Assembly: GCA_027483945.1 (NCBI GenBank)
Contig: JAIXTM010000019.1
Span: 1-53,178, forward strand
Length of the DNA: 53,178 nt
Direction of reading: 5' to 3'
Origin: Hyphomicrobiales bacterium
GTDB lineage: Bacteria > Pseudomonadota > Alphaproteobacteria > Rhizobiales > Beijerinckiaceae
Shown: piece after piece, positions 37,580-46,004 of the stretch
How positions within the stretch are numbered: position 1 is the first letter of the stretch
How the letters are laid out: every line of letters begins with the position of its first letter
The notes under the pieces: model-generated
What the model saw: the letters and a program-made list of their open reading frames with translations, nothing else
The model's database searches: none
Told to the model about the DNA's origin: nothing
Made by a program: the position numbers and the translations under genes

Positions 37580-40500
37580 TCAGCCCCGCGCCGGTGCATT
37601 GGCGGCATCCAGCGCGTTGCCCGGCGTTCCGGGCGCGCGCGGCGGAGCGGCCTCTGGAATATCCGCCGGATTGGTCTGCCGGCGCGGTCGGGCGGCGGTG
37701 GACACCGACGGGTAGCGCTTGCGGTAATCGGCGAAGAACTCGGCCAGCGTGTCGGCATTGGCGACGCCCGTCAGCGCCCGGAGCTGGTTGGTGCCTGCCG
37801 CGCCCGGATTGGTCAGGAACGCGAACGTCGCCGCGTCCTCGCTGTCGGCCATCTTGCGCGCGAACTTGCCGCGCAGCCGATCCAGCGACAGGTCCTCCCC
37901 CGCCAGCAGATAGGCGATGCCGGCGCGGATCGTGTCGCGCCGCTCGGTCGGGGTCAGCGGAATGTCGTCGCGCCAGCGCTCGCCCAGCATCCGCTCGACG
38001 GTCTCTCCCGCATCGCGCCAGCGCTGGCCGGCCCAGTAGACGTCGGCCTTCAGCCGGTCGATCTCGGGGCCCGCCTCGCCGTCGAGCATCTCGATGGCGA
38101 CGTCGACCCGCTTCAGGTCGGCGAGGGCCCGCGTCTCCAGCACGAGCCGCGCCCGCTGCACCTCCATCGGCAGGTCCGGCACGCGGGTCGATTGCAGGAT
38201 CTGCAGCGCCGCCTGGGGCTGGCGCGACACGAGCCGCAGCGAGGCAAGGCGCGTCGCCACCGCGGCTTTGGCCGCGCCCGTCAGGCGGTTCTCGACCTGA
38301 TACTGCAGCAGATCGCCGGCCTGATCGAGCAGGTCGAGATCGATCAGCCGGTCCACCAGGTGGCGGATGAGTTCGTCGCCGCGCCGGCCGACCGGCGTGA
38401 ACTCCTTGAAATCGAAATAGAGCGCGACCGCCTCGATGCGCCCGATGGACTCGCCTTTGCCGTCGAGGAACAGGGCCTCGAAGCGCGAGGCCGTCTCGTC
38501 GTGCAGCCGCCGCGTCAGTTCGTGGTCGGGAAACAGGTCGTTGGCCTGCCGCGCCGCCTGAAACGCGCGACGCCACTGGCCCATCTCACCGTAGAGATGG
38601 CCCATCTGGCTCAGCGCCCGGATCTCGGTCTGGTCGCCGCGCCAGATGATCGACAGGGTCTCGAACTTGGCCAGGGCCTCGTCCGGCTTCAGCGCGCCGA
38701 CCCGCAATCCGAGCTCCGCGCCGCGGAGCATCGCTTCGACCGAGAGCGGCCTCACATCGTCCCTCTCGACGAGCTGGTAGCCTTCGATGGCGTTGGCCGC
38801 GCGACCCAGGCCCTCGTCGAGGCGCGCGCGCAGCAGCGCCACCTGCTGGCGGGATGCGAAGTCCGGCGGCAGCTTGGCGAACTGGTTCAGGCCAATCTCG
38901 GCCGCCTTGAAATCGCGGGCCTCGATGGCTGCGCGGATGGCGAGCGGACGGACGATTTCCTGCAGATCCTCGGGCAGCGCGTCCATCACCTCGCCGACCT
39001 GGACGAACTGGCCGAAGGCCTGGCGCCAGCGATCCGCCCGCGCCTCGGCGACGCCGCGCAGCATGGTCGCCTCCGGGTCGTTGGAAAGGTCCGGAGCGGT
39101 CAGCCGGCGCAGCGCGTCGCGGTTCCGATGAAGCATGATGTCCGCCAGCGACCGCAGGATCACGTAGCGGCGGTCGGCGCGGAAGGCCTGGTGGTCCTGC
39201 GCCATGACGTCGAGGACGCCGCCGGCCTCCATGGCCATGCGGTTGGCCAGCAGGAAGGTCGCGAGGTCCAGGCGCGCCTCCGGCTTGCGAGGCGTGGTCG
39301 CGGTGGCGGCGGCCTCGGCGAACTCGCGCCAGCGGTCGCGCACCCGCCCCTCGCGCAGCTTCTCCCAGCTCGTCCGGTCGATCACGGGATCCGGTCTGGT
39401 GAGGGCGCGCGCGACCTCCGGTCCGGATGTGTTCAGCCCCCGGGCGCGCAGGATCGAGACCTGGCTCGCGCTTTTCTCGACGGTCACGTCGTCCGCGACC
39501 GCAGCTACGGCGACGCCGTGGACGCTGGGAAGGACCGTGAACTCGACCAGTTTGTGCGGCTTGGCGACCCCGCGGGCCGGCCCATGCGCCGTCGCGACGG
39601 CAACACGGTCACCGATGACGTCGTCGGCCAGCCAGACGATCTGGGACGCGTCGATGCCCGTCAGTGCCACGACGGATCGGCCCTGCTGGTCGGTCTGTCG
39701 CACGACCTGCAGCGGCATCGTCGGCGCCGGCACGTCGTCGGACAGGGTCAGGCTCCAGACATTGCCCTCCGGGGAAAGCCGGGCGATCACCTCGCGGTTG
39801 AGCTGGAACCGGAAGATCGCGGCGTTCTTCTCGCGGCTGGCCTCGACCCGGGAGACGAGGTCCGGAACGTCCTTGTCCGCCTTCAGCGGCAGGATCCGCT
39901 CGCCCGTGTCGAACACGACCGTCAGGACGCGGCCGCGTTGGAACGCGGCGGCGCCGGTGCGGACATTGAACGGGAAATCGATCCTGATGCCGGTCGGGAG
40001 CGCGGAGGCGCGCGGCTCCAGGAGCCCTGCAGCGATCTGGTTGAGCGAGGTCGGCGGCGTCGGAAGCGTGGAGGGCATCGCCGGCGCGGAGCCGGCGATC
40101 TCGGTGGCAGGCTCCGGCGCGGGCGCCGGCTGCTGCGGCTTCATCTCCGTCAGGCCGCCTGGCACGTTCGCCACGGGCGCGCGCCCGCCCGGCTTGGCCT
40201 CGGGCTGCTTCTCCGCAGACGGCGCGGGCTGGGTTGCGGCCGCGCGCGGCCGCGCGATGTCGAGGACGATGGCGTCGTCCTCGCGGAAATCGCGGATGTC
40301 GGTGTCGGCCTCGAGTTCGAGCGCAATCTCCAGCCCGTTTGGCGCGGCCTGGACGTTGACGCTTTTCACCGGCTCCGGAAGGGCTCTCCGAAGCGCGGGC
40401 AGATCAAGGTCGAGCGGGGCATCAAAAGCGATGGTTACGCGTTCGCCCCCCTGCCTGACGCTGGCGATGACGCCCGGCGGCGGCTCGAGGATAAGGCGGG

Positions 40501-41098
40501 TCAGCGTGGGCAGGCGCCCGATCCGGAATGTCAGCGGCCGCGCGGCGCGTTCGCCGCGGCCCCGGACGACGTCCCGGACCTTCGCTTCCGCGATGCGGGC
40601 CCGCTCCGCCAGGTCGGCCACGACGTCCTGGGGCAGTCCGGGCAGCATCCCGGTCCAGTTGTTCGGCACCAGGTCGACGAAGACCTTCTCGCCCGCTTCC
40701 ATGACATTGACGCGCAACGGCTGGCGCAGGGCAAACCGCATCGCCTTGCCGTCAGGGTCCGACCGCACGACCGCGACATACGCCGGAATCTGTCCGGCCA
40801 GCCGGTCGATGGGGACGTTGACGGGCTCGGAGAAGGTCACGACCAGCACGCTGCCGCCGCTGATCCGGGCGCTCGCGCGGACCGGGCTGTCGAACATGAA
40901 GAGCATGCGGCCGTAACCGCCCTGCTCGATCCCGGCGGCGGAGCCGTTCACCTGCGCGGCGGCGGGGCCGGCCAGGACCAGGCCGGCCACGAGCATCGCG
41001 AGCGCCGTCAAACGCGACGCGGACGCGACGATGGATCGGCGCCATGCGGCCATCGGAACCCGGTACTCGGAACGCTTGGCCCGTTCGGGACGGACCAT
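37580..41098 (-). CDS. Large secreted beta/TPR-like protein of unknown function in the fliL-fliM gene set
   Basis: 1172 residues, unrecognised as a whole. A signal peptide (LTALAMLVAGLVLAGPAAA, cleavage near residue 48) leads to a beta-rich region of about 50-300 with three AMIN-like stretches (VRASARISGGSVLVVTFSEP; RLILEPPPGVIASVRQGGER), a Pro-rich linker (about 300-365), a second beta region (about 370-560) and a long helical part from about 610 to 1110 made of TPR-like hairpins (QMGHLYGEMGQWRRAFQAA; RLASLRLVSRQPQAALQIL). It is the last gene of the leftward fliL-fliM-DUF6468-motE-like set, 52 bases after the MotE-like gene, so a periplasmic role in motor or basal-body assembly is inferred. 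The start could instead be ATG 41053. Confidence 0.8.
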   Translation of the reverse strand: MVRPERAKRSEYRVPMAAWRRSIVASASRLTALAMLVAGLVLAGPAAAQVNGSAAGIEQGGYGRMLFMFDSPVRASARISGGSVLVVTFSEPVNVPIDRLAGQIPAYVAVVRSDPDGKAMRFALRQPLRVNVMEAGEKVFVDLVPNNWTGMLPGLPQDVVADLAERARIAEAKVRDVVRGRGERAARPLTFRIGRLPTLTRLILEPPPGVIASVRQGGERVTIAFDAPLDLDLPALRRALPEPVKSVNVQAAPNGLEIALELEADTDIRDFREDDAIVLDIARPRAAATQPAPSAEKQPEAKPGGRAPVANVPGGLTEMKPQQPAPAPEPATEIAGSAPAMPSTLPTPPTSLNQIAAGLLEPRASALPTGIRIDFPFNVRTGAAAFQRGRVLTVVFDTGERILPLKADKDVPDLVSRVEASREKNAAIFRFQLNREVIARLSPEGNVWSLTLSDDVPAPTMPLQVVRQTDQQGRSVVALTGIDASQIVWLADDVIGDRVAVATAHGPARGVAKPHKLVEFTVLPSVHGVAVAAVADDVTVEKSASQVSILRARGLNTSGPEVARALTRPDPVIDRTSWEKLREGRVRDRWREFAEAAATATTPRKPEARLDLATFLLANRMAMEAGGVLDVMAQDHQAFRADRRYVILRSLADIMLHRNRDALRRLTAPDLSNDPEATMLRGVAEARADRWRQAFGQFVQVGEVMDALPEDLQEIVRPLAIRAAIEARDFKAAEIGLNQFAKLPPDFASRQQVALLRARLDEGLGRAANAIEGYQLVERDDVRPLSVEAMLRGAELGLRVGALKPDEALAKFETLSIIWRGDQTEIRALSQMGHLYGEMGQWRRAFQAARQANDLFPDHELTRRLHDETASRFEALFLDGKGESIGRIEAVALYFDFKEFTPVGRRGDELIRHLVDRLIDLDLLDQAGDLLQYQVENRLTGAAKAAVATRLASLRLVSRQPQAALQILQSTRVPDLPMEVQRARLVLETRALADLKRVDVAIEMLDGEAGPEIDRLKADVYWAGQRWRDAGETVERMLGERWRDDIPLTPTERRDTIRAGIAYLLAGEDLSLDRLRGKFARKMADSEDAATFAFLTNPGAAGTNQLRALTGVANADTLAEFFADYRKRYPSVSTAARPRRQTNPADIPEAAPPRAPGTPGNALDAANAPARG

Positions 41099-41150
41099 AC
41101 TCTCCGGCAGCCTATCGGGTCAGGCCTAACAAGCGGTTAGCCAGCAGGCT

Positions 41151-41939
41151 TCAACGCGGCAGAGCGGGCAGCTCGTTCGGGGGGAGCGCCGTGTTCGCCG
41201 GTCGCTGGTCCCCGTTCCCGCGCATGGCCAGCGCGACGGTCAGCTTCTCGGCCGCCTCGGGGCTCATCGCCGCGAGCACCTCGGCCATCTTTCGCGGGTT
41301 CATCTGGAGCACGACCGGGACCAGCACGTCGTGCGAAAGCCTGTCGAAGACGCGCGCCGCGTCCTTGGGCTTCATGGCCTCGTACATCGTGACGAGGTTC
41401 TTCAGCGTCTGGCTGGCGGCGGATTCCTTCTTCTGCAGCGCCGCGAACTTCTCCTCGTTCGCCTTCAGGTCCTGAATGCTGCTCTCCAGCTTCTTCTCGA
41501 CGCCCTGAAGAAGCTTTTCCCGCGTTTCAAGGTCGCTCGCGCGCTGGTCCAGTTCGCCGCGGCGCTCGCCGAGCCGCTCGTAGAGCGCGCGCTCCGCCGG
41601 CGAGAGGGGCTGCGCGCCGTTGAAGATGTCGGCCTTGTTGGTGCCCGCCGGAGGCGGCGGCGCTGCGGGCTCCTTCGCGTCCTTGGCCTTCTTGCCGTCC
41701 TTTTCCTTGTCGACGGAGCCGGTGGTGTCCGGATCGGCGACGGTCAGTCCCCGAGCCTTGAACAGCGCGCGTCCGAAGACCGCCCCGTCCGCCGAGGCCG
41801 CGCGCTCCAGGGCCTGCGGCGTCGCGCGTGCGACGTCCGCGTGGGCCCGGTCGGTCGGACCGGCCCAGATCGCGACGACCTTCACCCCGAGCAGGACGAA
41901 GGATCCGACCGCGACGGCGTGGAGCAGTCCACCGCTCAT
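41151..41939 (-). CDS. MotE-like protein (MgtE N-domain family)
   Basis: 262 residues. A single N-terminal membrane anchor or signal (LLHAVAVGSFVLLGVKVVAIW) is followed by a Lys/Pro-rich linker, a coiled coil (about 115-185; LGERRGELDQRASDLETREKL) and a C-terminal helical domain with MKPKDAARVFDRLSHD and MNPRKMAEVLAAMSPEAA, matching the MgtE intracellular N-domain fold seen in MotE. In Sinorhizobium MotE is a periplasmic chaperone of the motility protein MotC. Its ATG overlaps the stop of the preceding gene by four bases. Confidence 0.82.
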   Translation of the reverse strand: MSGGLLHAVAVGSFVLLGVKVVAIWAGPTDRAHADVARATPQALERAASADGAVFGRALFKARGLTVADPDTTGSVDKEKDGKKAKDAKEPAAPPPPAGTNKADIFNGAQPLSPAERALYERLGERRGELDQRASDLETREKLLQGVEKKLESSIQDLKANEEKFAALQKKESAASQTLKNLVTMYEAMKPKDAARVFDRLSHDVLVPVVLQMNPRKMAEVLAAMSPEAAEKLTVALAMRGNGDQRPANTALPPNELPALPR

Positions 41940-42439
41940 GCAGGCTGTCCCTCCAGGCGCCGCACCGCCCGCTGCATCAGGCTCTGCGCGATGGCGGCGG
42001 TCTTGGACAGACGCTCCTCGGTCTTCGAAGCCGGAGCGACGACGGCTGCCTCGTTCTCGGCGCGGATGACCTCACGGGCCATCTGGGCCTCCGGCGAGGT
42101 CTGCGCCACGAGGCGGGACGCGTCCACGATCTGGGAGATGCGCTTGAGCACGCCCTCGCCGGCCTCGACTTGCGACGCGAGATCGGATGCGTACCGCTCG
42201 GCGGTGCGGAGCCGCTCGCCGAGCGTCCGGTCGCAGTCGCCGAGCGTGGTCCTGAGGCCTGCAATCGCGCGCTGCGCGTTGTCCGTCGCGACGACGAGAT
42301 CGCCGATCGTCTTCTTCATCATCTCCTCGTCGGCCTTGAGCTTGGCGATGCGCTTGGCGAGCATCGAGCAGGTCATGATGGTGGCGACGAGCAGAACGGC
42401 CACGAGGGCGTCGGCGGCGAAGATCACGAAGGTCGACAT
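41936..42439 (-). CDS. DUF6468-type membrane-anchored coiled-coil protein
   Basis: 167 residues: an N-terminal membrane helix (FAADALVAVLLVATIMTCSML), then a long amphipathic helix (about 25-120) and a charged, Ala-rich tail ending AIAQSLMQRAVRRLEG. It matches what I know as DUF6468, a family that accompanies fliM in alphaproteobacteria; its function has not been described to my knowledge. It sits 7 bases after fliM and overlaps the MotE-like gene (ATGA), so all are made together. Confidence 0.75.
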   Translation of the reverse strand: MSTFVIFAADALVAVLLVATIMTCSMLAKRIAKLKADEEMMKKTIGDLVVATDNAQRAIAGLRTTLGDCDRTLGERLRTAERYASDLASQVEAGEGVLKRISQIVDASRLVAQTSPEAQMAREVIRAENEAAVVAPASKTEERLSKTAAIAQSLMQRAVRRLEGQPA

Positions 42440-42446
42440 GGCGTCC

Positions 42447-43625
42447 TCACTTGTCCTTCTGAAGGGTTGCGGCGGCCTCGAACGTGGCCAGCGTCGTGCG
42501 TGACTTGCGCAGCGGCTTGGCGATCTGGATCGCGACCTTGTCGCGGATGCGCCCCACGCGGCCGCGCGTCATCTCCATGTCGCCGCAACGCAGGGTGACC
42601 ATGCTGTCGGGCCGCTTCCCGAACATGATCGTGTCGCCCACCTCGAGCGCGAGCGCCCGCCGCAGCGGCATCTTCATCTCGTGGAGCACGGCGCGCACCG
42701 GGATGTTCGACTGCCAGACCTCCGTCGCGAAATGACTCTCCCAGATCGGATCGCGGCCCAGCTTCTCGCCCATGAAGCTCTGGAGCAGCAGGTCGCGGAT
42801 CGGCTCGATCGTGGCGTAGGGCAGCACCATGCGGATCATGCCGCCGCGGCCTTCCATGTCGACGCGCAGGCCGATCAGGATGGCGGCATTGGCCGGTCTG
42901 GTGATCACCGCGAAGCGCGGATTGGATTCGATGCGCTCGACGATGAATTCCACCGGCGACAGCGACTTGAAGGCGGACTGGATCTCGCCCAGCACCACCT
43001 GGACCATGCGCCGGATCAGCCGGACCTCGATCGAGGTGAAGGCGCGCGCATCCGGCGTGCCGGCTGCGGAGAAGCGGCGCCCGCCGAGCAGCAGATCGAG
43101 CGTCGAATAAGCCAGGGACGGCTCGACCGTCATCAGCGCGAAGTTGCCCCAGCCTTCAGCGCGCACGATGGCCAGCAGCGCGGGCAGCGGGATCGAGTTG
43201 AGATAGTCGCCGAAGCGGACAGAGGTGATGCCGCCGAGCGTGACCTCGACATTGTCCGAGAAGAAGCTGCGCAGCGTGGACGAGAGCAGCCGGACGATGC
43301 GGTCGAAGATGATCTCGAGCATCGGCAGGCGTTCGTGGGACACGCGGCCGCTGTCGGCGATGGCGCGAACGCCCCCAGCGCCGCCCACGGCGGCCTGCTG
43401 GGCGACGAAGCCCATCGTCTGGTCGATCTCCTCCTGATTGAGGACCCGGTCGCCGCCGATATCGACCATCGGGTGACCGGCCTCGCCGCCGATCATCTTC
43501 GCCCAGTCGGGCGGCAGCGGGGACTGGTCGCCGGTCTGCTCGGTCAGCGCGCTGCGCCACTCGCGCGCAAGCGCCCGGTCGTCGGGCTGGCCGGCTTGCG
43601 GATCGGGCGTGTCGGATGCGCTCAC
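42447..43625 (-). CDS. fliM: Flagellar motor switch protein FliM
   Basis: 392-residue C-ring protein that binds phospho-CheY and FliG to set rotation direction. The middle domain (FDRIVRLLSSTLRSFFSDNVEV) and the C-terminal SpoA domain (GDTIMFGKRPDSMVTLRCGDMEMTRG, as pieces) are clear. The N-terminal CheY-binding helix is seen as VLNQEEIDQTMGF, the usual LSQEEIDALL-like motif, but is preceded by about 60 extra residues. Start is GTG 43625 with AAGG upstream. It follows fliL by 10 bases. Confidence 0.96.
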   Translation of the reverse strand: MSASDTPDPQAGQPDDRALAREWRSALTEQTGDQSPLPPDWAKMIGGEAGHPMVDIGGDRVLNQEEIDQTMGFVAQQAAVGGAGGVRAIADSGRVSHERLPMLEIIFDRIVRLLSSTLRSFFSDNVEVTLGGITSVRFGDYLNSIPLPALLAIVRAEGWGNFALMTVEPSLAYSTLDLLLGGRRFSAAGTPDARAFTSIEVRLIRRMVQVVLGEIQSAFKSLSPVEFIVERIESNPRFAVITRPANAAILIGLRVDMEGRGGMIRMVLPYATIEPIRDLLLQSFMGEKLGRDPIWESHFATEVWQSNIPVRAVLHEMKMPLRRALALEVGDTIMFGKRPDSMVTLRCGDMEMTRGRVGRIRDKVAIQIAKPLRKSRTTLATFEAAATLQKDK

Positions 43626-43635
43626 GGGATCAGCC

Positions 43636-44142
43636 TTACTGGACCAGCAGTTCCTTGAAGAGCACGGCGTCCACCTTGGCCGGGTGGACCGCGACGTTCA
43701 CGCGCCGCAGGAGCTCTTCCTTCAGCCGGTAGACGCCGGCCGAGCCTTCGAGGTCGCTGGGCCGGAGCTCGCGCATATAGACCTGGAACGTGTCCTCGAT
43801 CCGCGGCAGCAGCGGCTGGATCTCAGGCACGAGCTTCGGGTCGGAAACCTCCAGCGCGACCTTCAGCTTCATGTAGCGGGCGCGCTCCTGGTTGGAGGCG
43901 ATCGACAGGTTGATCGTCATCTCCTTCATGTCGAGAAAGGCGACGGTCTTCTTCGGAGCCGTGGCGGCAGGCGCAGCCTGCTCTTCCGCCGGCTTCTTGG
44001 GTTTCAGCAGGAAATAGGCGCCGGCACCGCCGCCGCCGAGCACGAGCAGCGCCGCGGCAGCGATCAGGATCAGCTTCTTCTTGCCGCCCGAGGGCTTTGC
44101 GCCCTCGTCGCCTTCCGCTTCCGTGTCGTCCTTGCCGGCCAT
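43636..44142 (-). CDS. fliL: Flagellar basal body-associated protein FliL
   Basis: 168 residues. Short cytoplasmic start (GAKPSGGKKK), one membrane helix (LILIAAAALLVLGGGGAGAYFLL) and a periplasmic stomatin-like domain ending LKEELLRRVNVAVHPAKVDAVLFKELLVQ in pieces. FliL rings the stator and supports torque. ATG 44142 chosen; upstream ATG 44208 would overlap the CtrA-type box. First gene of the leftward fliL-fliM-DUF6468-motE-like set. Confidence 0.93.
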   Translation of the reverse strand: MAGKDDTEAEGDEGAKPSGGKKKLILIAAAALLVLGGGGAGAYFLLKPKKPAEEQAAPAATAPKKTVAFLDMKEMTINLSIASNQERARYMKLKVALEVSDPKLVPEIQPLLPRIEDTFQVYMRELRPSDLEGSAGVYRLKEELLRRVNVAVHPAKVDAVLFKELLVQ

Positions 44143-44210
44143 GGTGAAGTCCCGACGAAACAGCTCTGGAGCAGCCGATTCCGCCCCGTGCCACCGTCGC
44201 GCGCTCATGG

Positions 44211-44225
44211 TTAACGCGCCGTTAA
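44211..44225. promoter_or_regulatory. Perfect CtrA box, fliL/flgF region
   Basis: TTAACGCGCCGTTAA is an exact TTAA-N7-TTAA match and is preceded by CATGG, giving the extended half-site TTAACCATG on the minus strand. It is 69 bases upstream of fliL, a position fitting activation of the early fliL-fliM transcript by phosphorylated CtrA. Confidence 0.8.
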
Positions 44226-44228
44226 GGA

Positions 44229-44241
44229 GGCAATTTCTGCC
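44229..44241. promoter_or_regulatory. Palindrome GGCA-N5-TGCC (ftr-like), fliL/flgF region
   Basis: GGCAATTTCTGCC; on the minus strand CGGCAGAAATTGCC, almost identical to the 48979-48993 site. It lies three bases from the CtrA box and about 100 bases upstream of the sigma-54 element, a normal enhancer distance. Confidence 0.6.
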
Positions 44242-44341
44242 GGGTCGATTTCGCCGGGCGGCACGGACAACGTGAGGCCAGGTTGATGCTCGGTTTCGAC
44301 AACCCTCTGCATTTTAAGGGTCTTTCCGTCCCTCAGGCTGT

Positions 44342-44357
44342 TGGCACGGCGGATGCA
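44342..44357 (+). promoter_or_regulatory. Sigma-54 promoter for flgF operon
   Basis: TGGCACGGCGGATGCA matches TGGCAC-N5-TTGCA with a single change (ATGCA) and exact GG/GC spacing. A start site near 44368 would leave an 80-base leader before flgF. Confidence 0.75.
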
Positions 44358-44447
44358 GGAATGGTTTCGCAATCATCGCGCTGGGGAGCGTCGAGGCGAT
44401 TGCGGGACGAGAGGGCCGCCGATGGTGGCCCGCAATGGGAGCACCCG

Positions 44448-45191
44448 ATGGAGAACGCTGTTCTTGTCGGATTGTCGCGCCAGATCGCGTTGGCCCGCGA
44501 GCTGGACGTGATCGCCAACAACGTCGCGAACGTGCAGACGAACGGGTTCAAGGCCCGCTCGATGCGCTTCGAGGAATATCTGCGCACGAATGCCCGGGGC
44601 GAGACCTTCCCGACGCCGGACAAGCGCGTCTCCTTCGTCATCGACACGGGCACGCCCGTCGATATGTCGACCGGCGCCATCGAGCGCACCGGCAACCCGC
44701 TGGACGCTGCCATCAAGGGCGACGGGTTTTTCGTGGTCCGCACCCAGGCCGGCGAGCGCTTCACCCGCAACGGCTCGTTCGATCTGAACAATCGCGGCGA
44801 GCTGGTGAACAGCGACGGCCATACGGTCATCGGCGAGAGCGGTCCGATCGCCTTCGGCCCGACCGAGACTGGCATCGCGATCGGCGCCGACGGCACGGTG
44901 ACCTCCAATCTGGGCCAGCGCGGCAAGATTCGCCTCGTGCGGTTCGACAACCCGCAGGCGCTGCGCAACGAGGGCCAGAATGTCTTCTCCGCCACCGTCG
45001 CTCCGCAGCCCGCCGGCACGGCGGCGCGGATCGAGAGCGGCGCGGTCGAGCGCTCGAACGTGAAGCCGATCCTGGAGATGAGCCGGCTGATCGAGGTGAA
45101 CCGGGCCTACACGTCGCTCGCGAACATGATCACACGGGCCGACGAACTGCGCCGCACCGCGATCCAGCGGCTCGGCGACGTGAACAGCTGA
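44448..45191 (+). CDS. flgF: Flagellar proximal rod protein FlgF
   Basis: 247 residues. It begins MENAVLVGLSRQIALARELD and has the rod-protein motif VIANNVANVQTNGFKA, a central IKGDGFFVVRT..RFTRNGSFDLN region and the C-terminal EMSRLIEVNRAYTSLANMI helix. GGGAG seven bases before ATG 44448 sets the start. First gene of flgF-flgG-flgA-flgH. Confidence 0.96.
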   Translation: MENAVLVGLSRQIALARELDVIANNVANVQTNGFKARSMRFEEYLRTNARGETFPTPDKRVSFVIDTGTPVDMSTGAIERTGNPLDAAIKGDGFFVVRTQAGERFTRNGSFDLNNRGELVNSDGHTVIGESGPIAFGPTETGIAIGADGTVTSNLGQRGKIRLVRFDNPQALRNEGQNVFSATVAPQPAGTAARIESGAVERSNVKPILEMSRLIEVNRAYTSLANMITRADELRRTAIQRLGDVNS

Positions 45192-45207
45192 GTGAGGGAC
45201 TGACACC

Positions 45208-45999
45208 ATGCGCGCATTGCAGTCTGCCGCGACGGGAATGATGGCCCAGGAGCTCAACGTCCAGGTCATCTCCAACAACATCGCGAACCTTCGCACCACC
45301 GGGTTCAAGCGCCAGCGGGCGCAGTTCCAGGACCTGCTCTACGACACCCAGCGCCGCCCCGGCGCCGCCTCGTCGGACCAGGGCAACCAGGTGCCGGTGG
45401 GTATCAGCATCGGCTCGGGCGTGAAGACCGCCTCGACGCCCCGCGTGATGACGCAGGGCAGCGTCACGCAGACCGAGAAGGAATTCGATCTCGCCATCCG
45501 CGGCGAGGGCTTCTTCCGCATCCGCCTGCCGGACGGCCGCACCGCCTATACCCGCGACGGTTCGTTCGAGACCGATTCCCAGGGCCAGCTCGTCACCAAC
45601 GACGGCTACCTCGTCGAGCCGGGCATCACGATCCCGCAGAACGCCCAGAAGGTGTCGATCAGCAATCTCGGCCAGGTCCAGGTCCAGATCCCGGGCCAGA
45701 CCGCGCCGCAGGACCTCGGCCAGCTCCAGCTCGCCCGCTTCGTCAACAAGGTCGGCCTGGAATCGATCGGCGACAACCTGTTTCTGGAAACCGCCTCCTC
45801 CGGCCCCGCCATCGATGGCGCGCCGAATTCGGAAGGGTTCGGCAGCCTGCAGCAGGGCTATTTGGAAGACGCCAACGTCAACGCGGTCACCGAAATCTCG
45901 GCCCTGATCGCGGCCCAGCGCGCTTACGAAATGAATGCACGCATCGTCACGGCCGCGGACCAGATGCTCTCGGCCACGACGCAGATGTTCCGGGGCTGA
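45208..45999 (+). CDS. flgG: Flagellar distal rod protein FlgG
   Basis: 263 residues, the usual length. SAATGMMAQELNVQVISNNIANL at the N-terminus, GEGFFRIRLPDGRTAYTRDGSF in the middle (as pieces) and the C-terminal LIAAQRAYEMNARIVTAADQML helix are characteristic. AGGGA precedes the ATG. It forms the distal rod inside the P and L rings encoded nearby by flgI and flgH. Confidence 0.98.
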   Translation: MRALQSAATGMMAQELNVQVISNNIANLRTTGFKRQRAQFQDLLYDTQRRPGAASSDQGNQVPVGISIGSGVKTASTPRVMTQGSVTQTEKEFDLAIRGEGFFRIRLPDGRTAYTRDGSFETDSQGQLVTNDGYLVEPGITIPQNAQKVSISNLGQVQVQIPGQTAPQDLGQLQLARFVNKVGLESIGDNLFLETASSGPAIDGAPNSEGFGSLQQGYLEDANVNAVTEISALIAAQRAYEMNARIVTAADQMLSATTQMFRG

Positions 46000-46004
46000 C
46001 GACC

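Larger units (their letters stand above)
44143..44447. promoter_or_regulatory. Divergent control region fliL / flgF (305 bases, no gene)
   Basis: This stretch holds a CtrA-type box (44211-44225), an ftr-like palindrome (44229-44241) and a sigma-54-like promoter (44342-44357). An ATG at 44283 is in frame with flgF but the encoded leader has no similarity to FlgF and spans the promoter, so the region is treated as non-coding. Confidence 0.7.

Noticed and set aside
44283-44447. In-frame N-terminal extension of FlgF
   Set aside because: The extra 55 residues have no rod-protein similarity, span the sigma-54 element, and ATG 44448 has a good ribosome-binding site and begins with the normal FlgF sequence.
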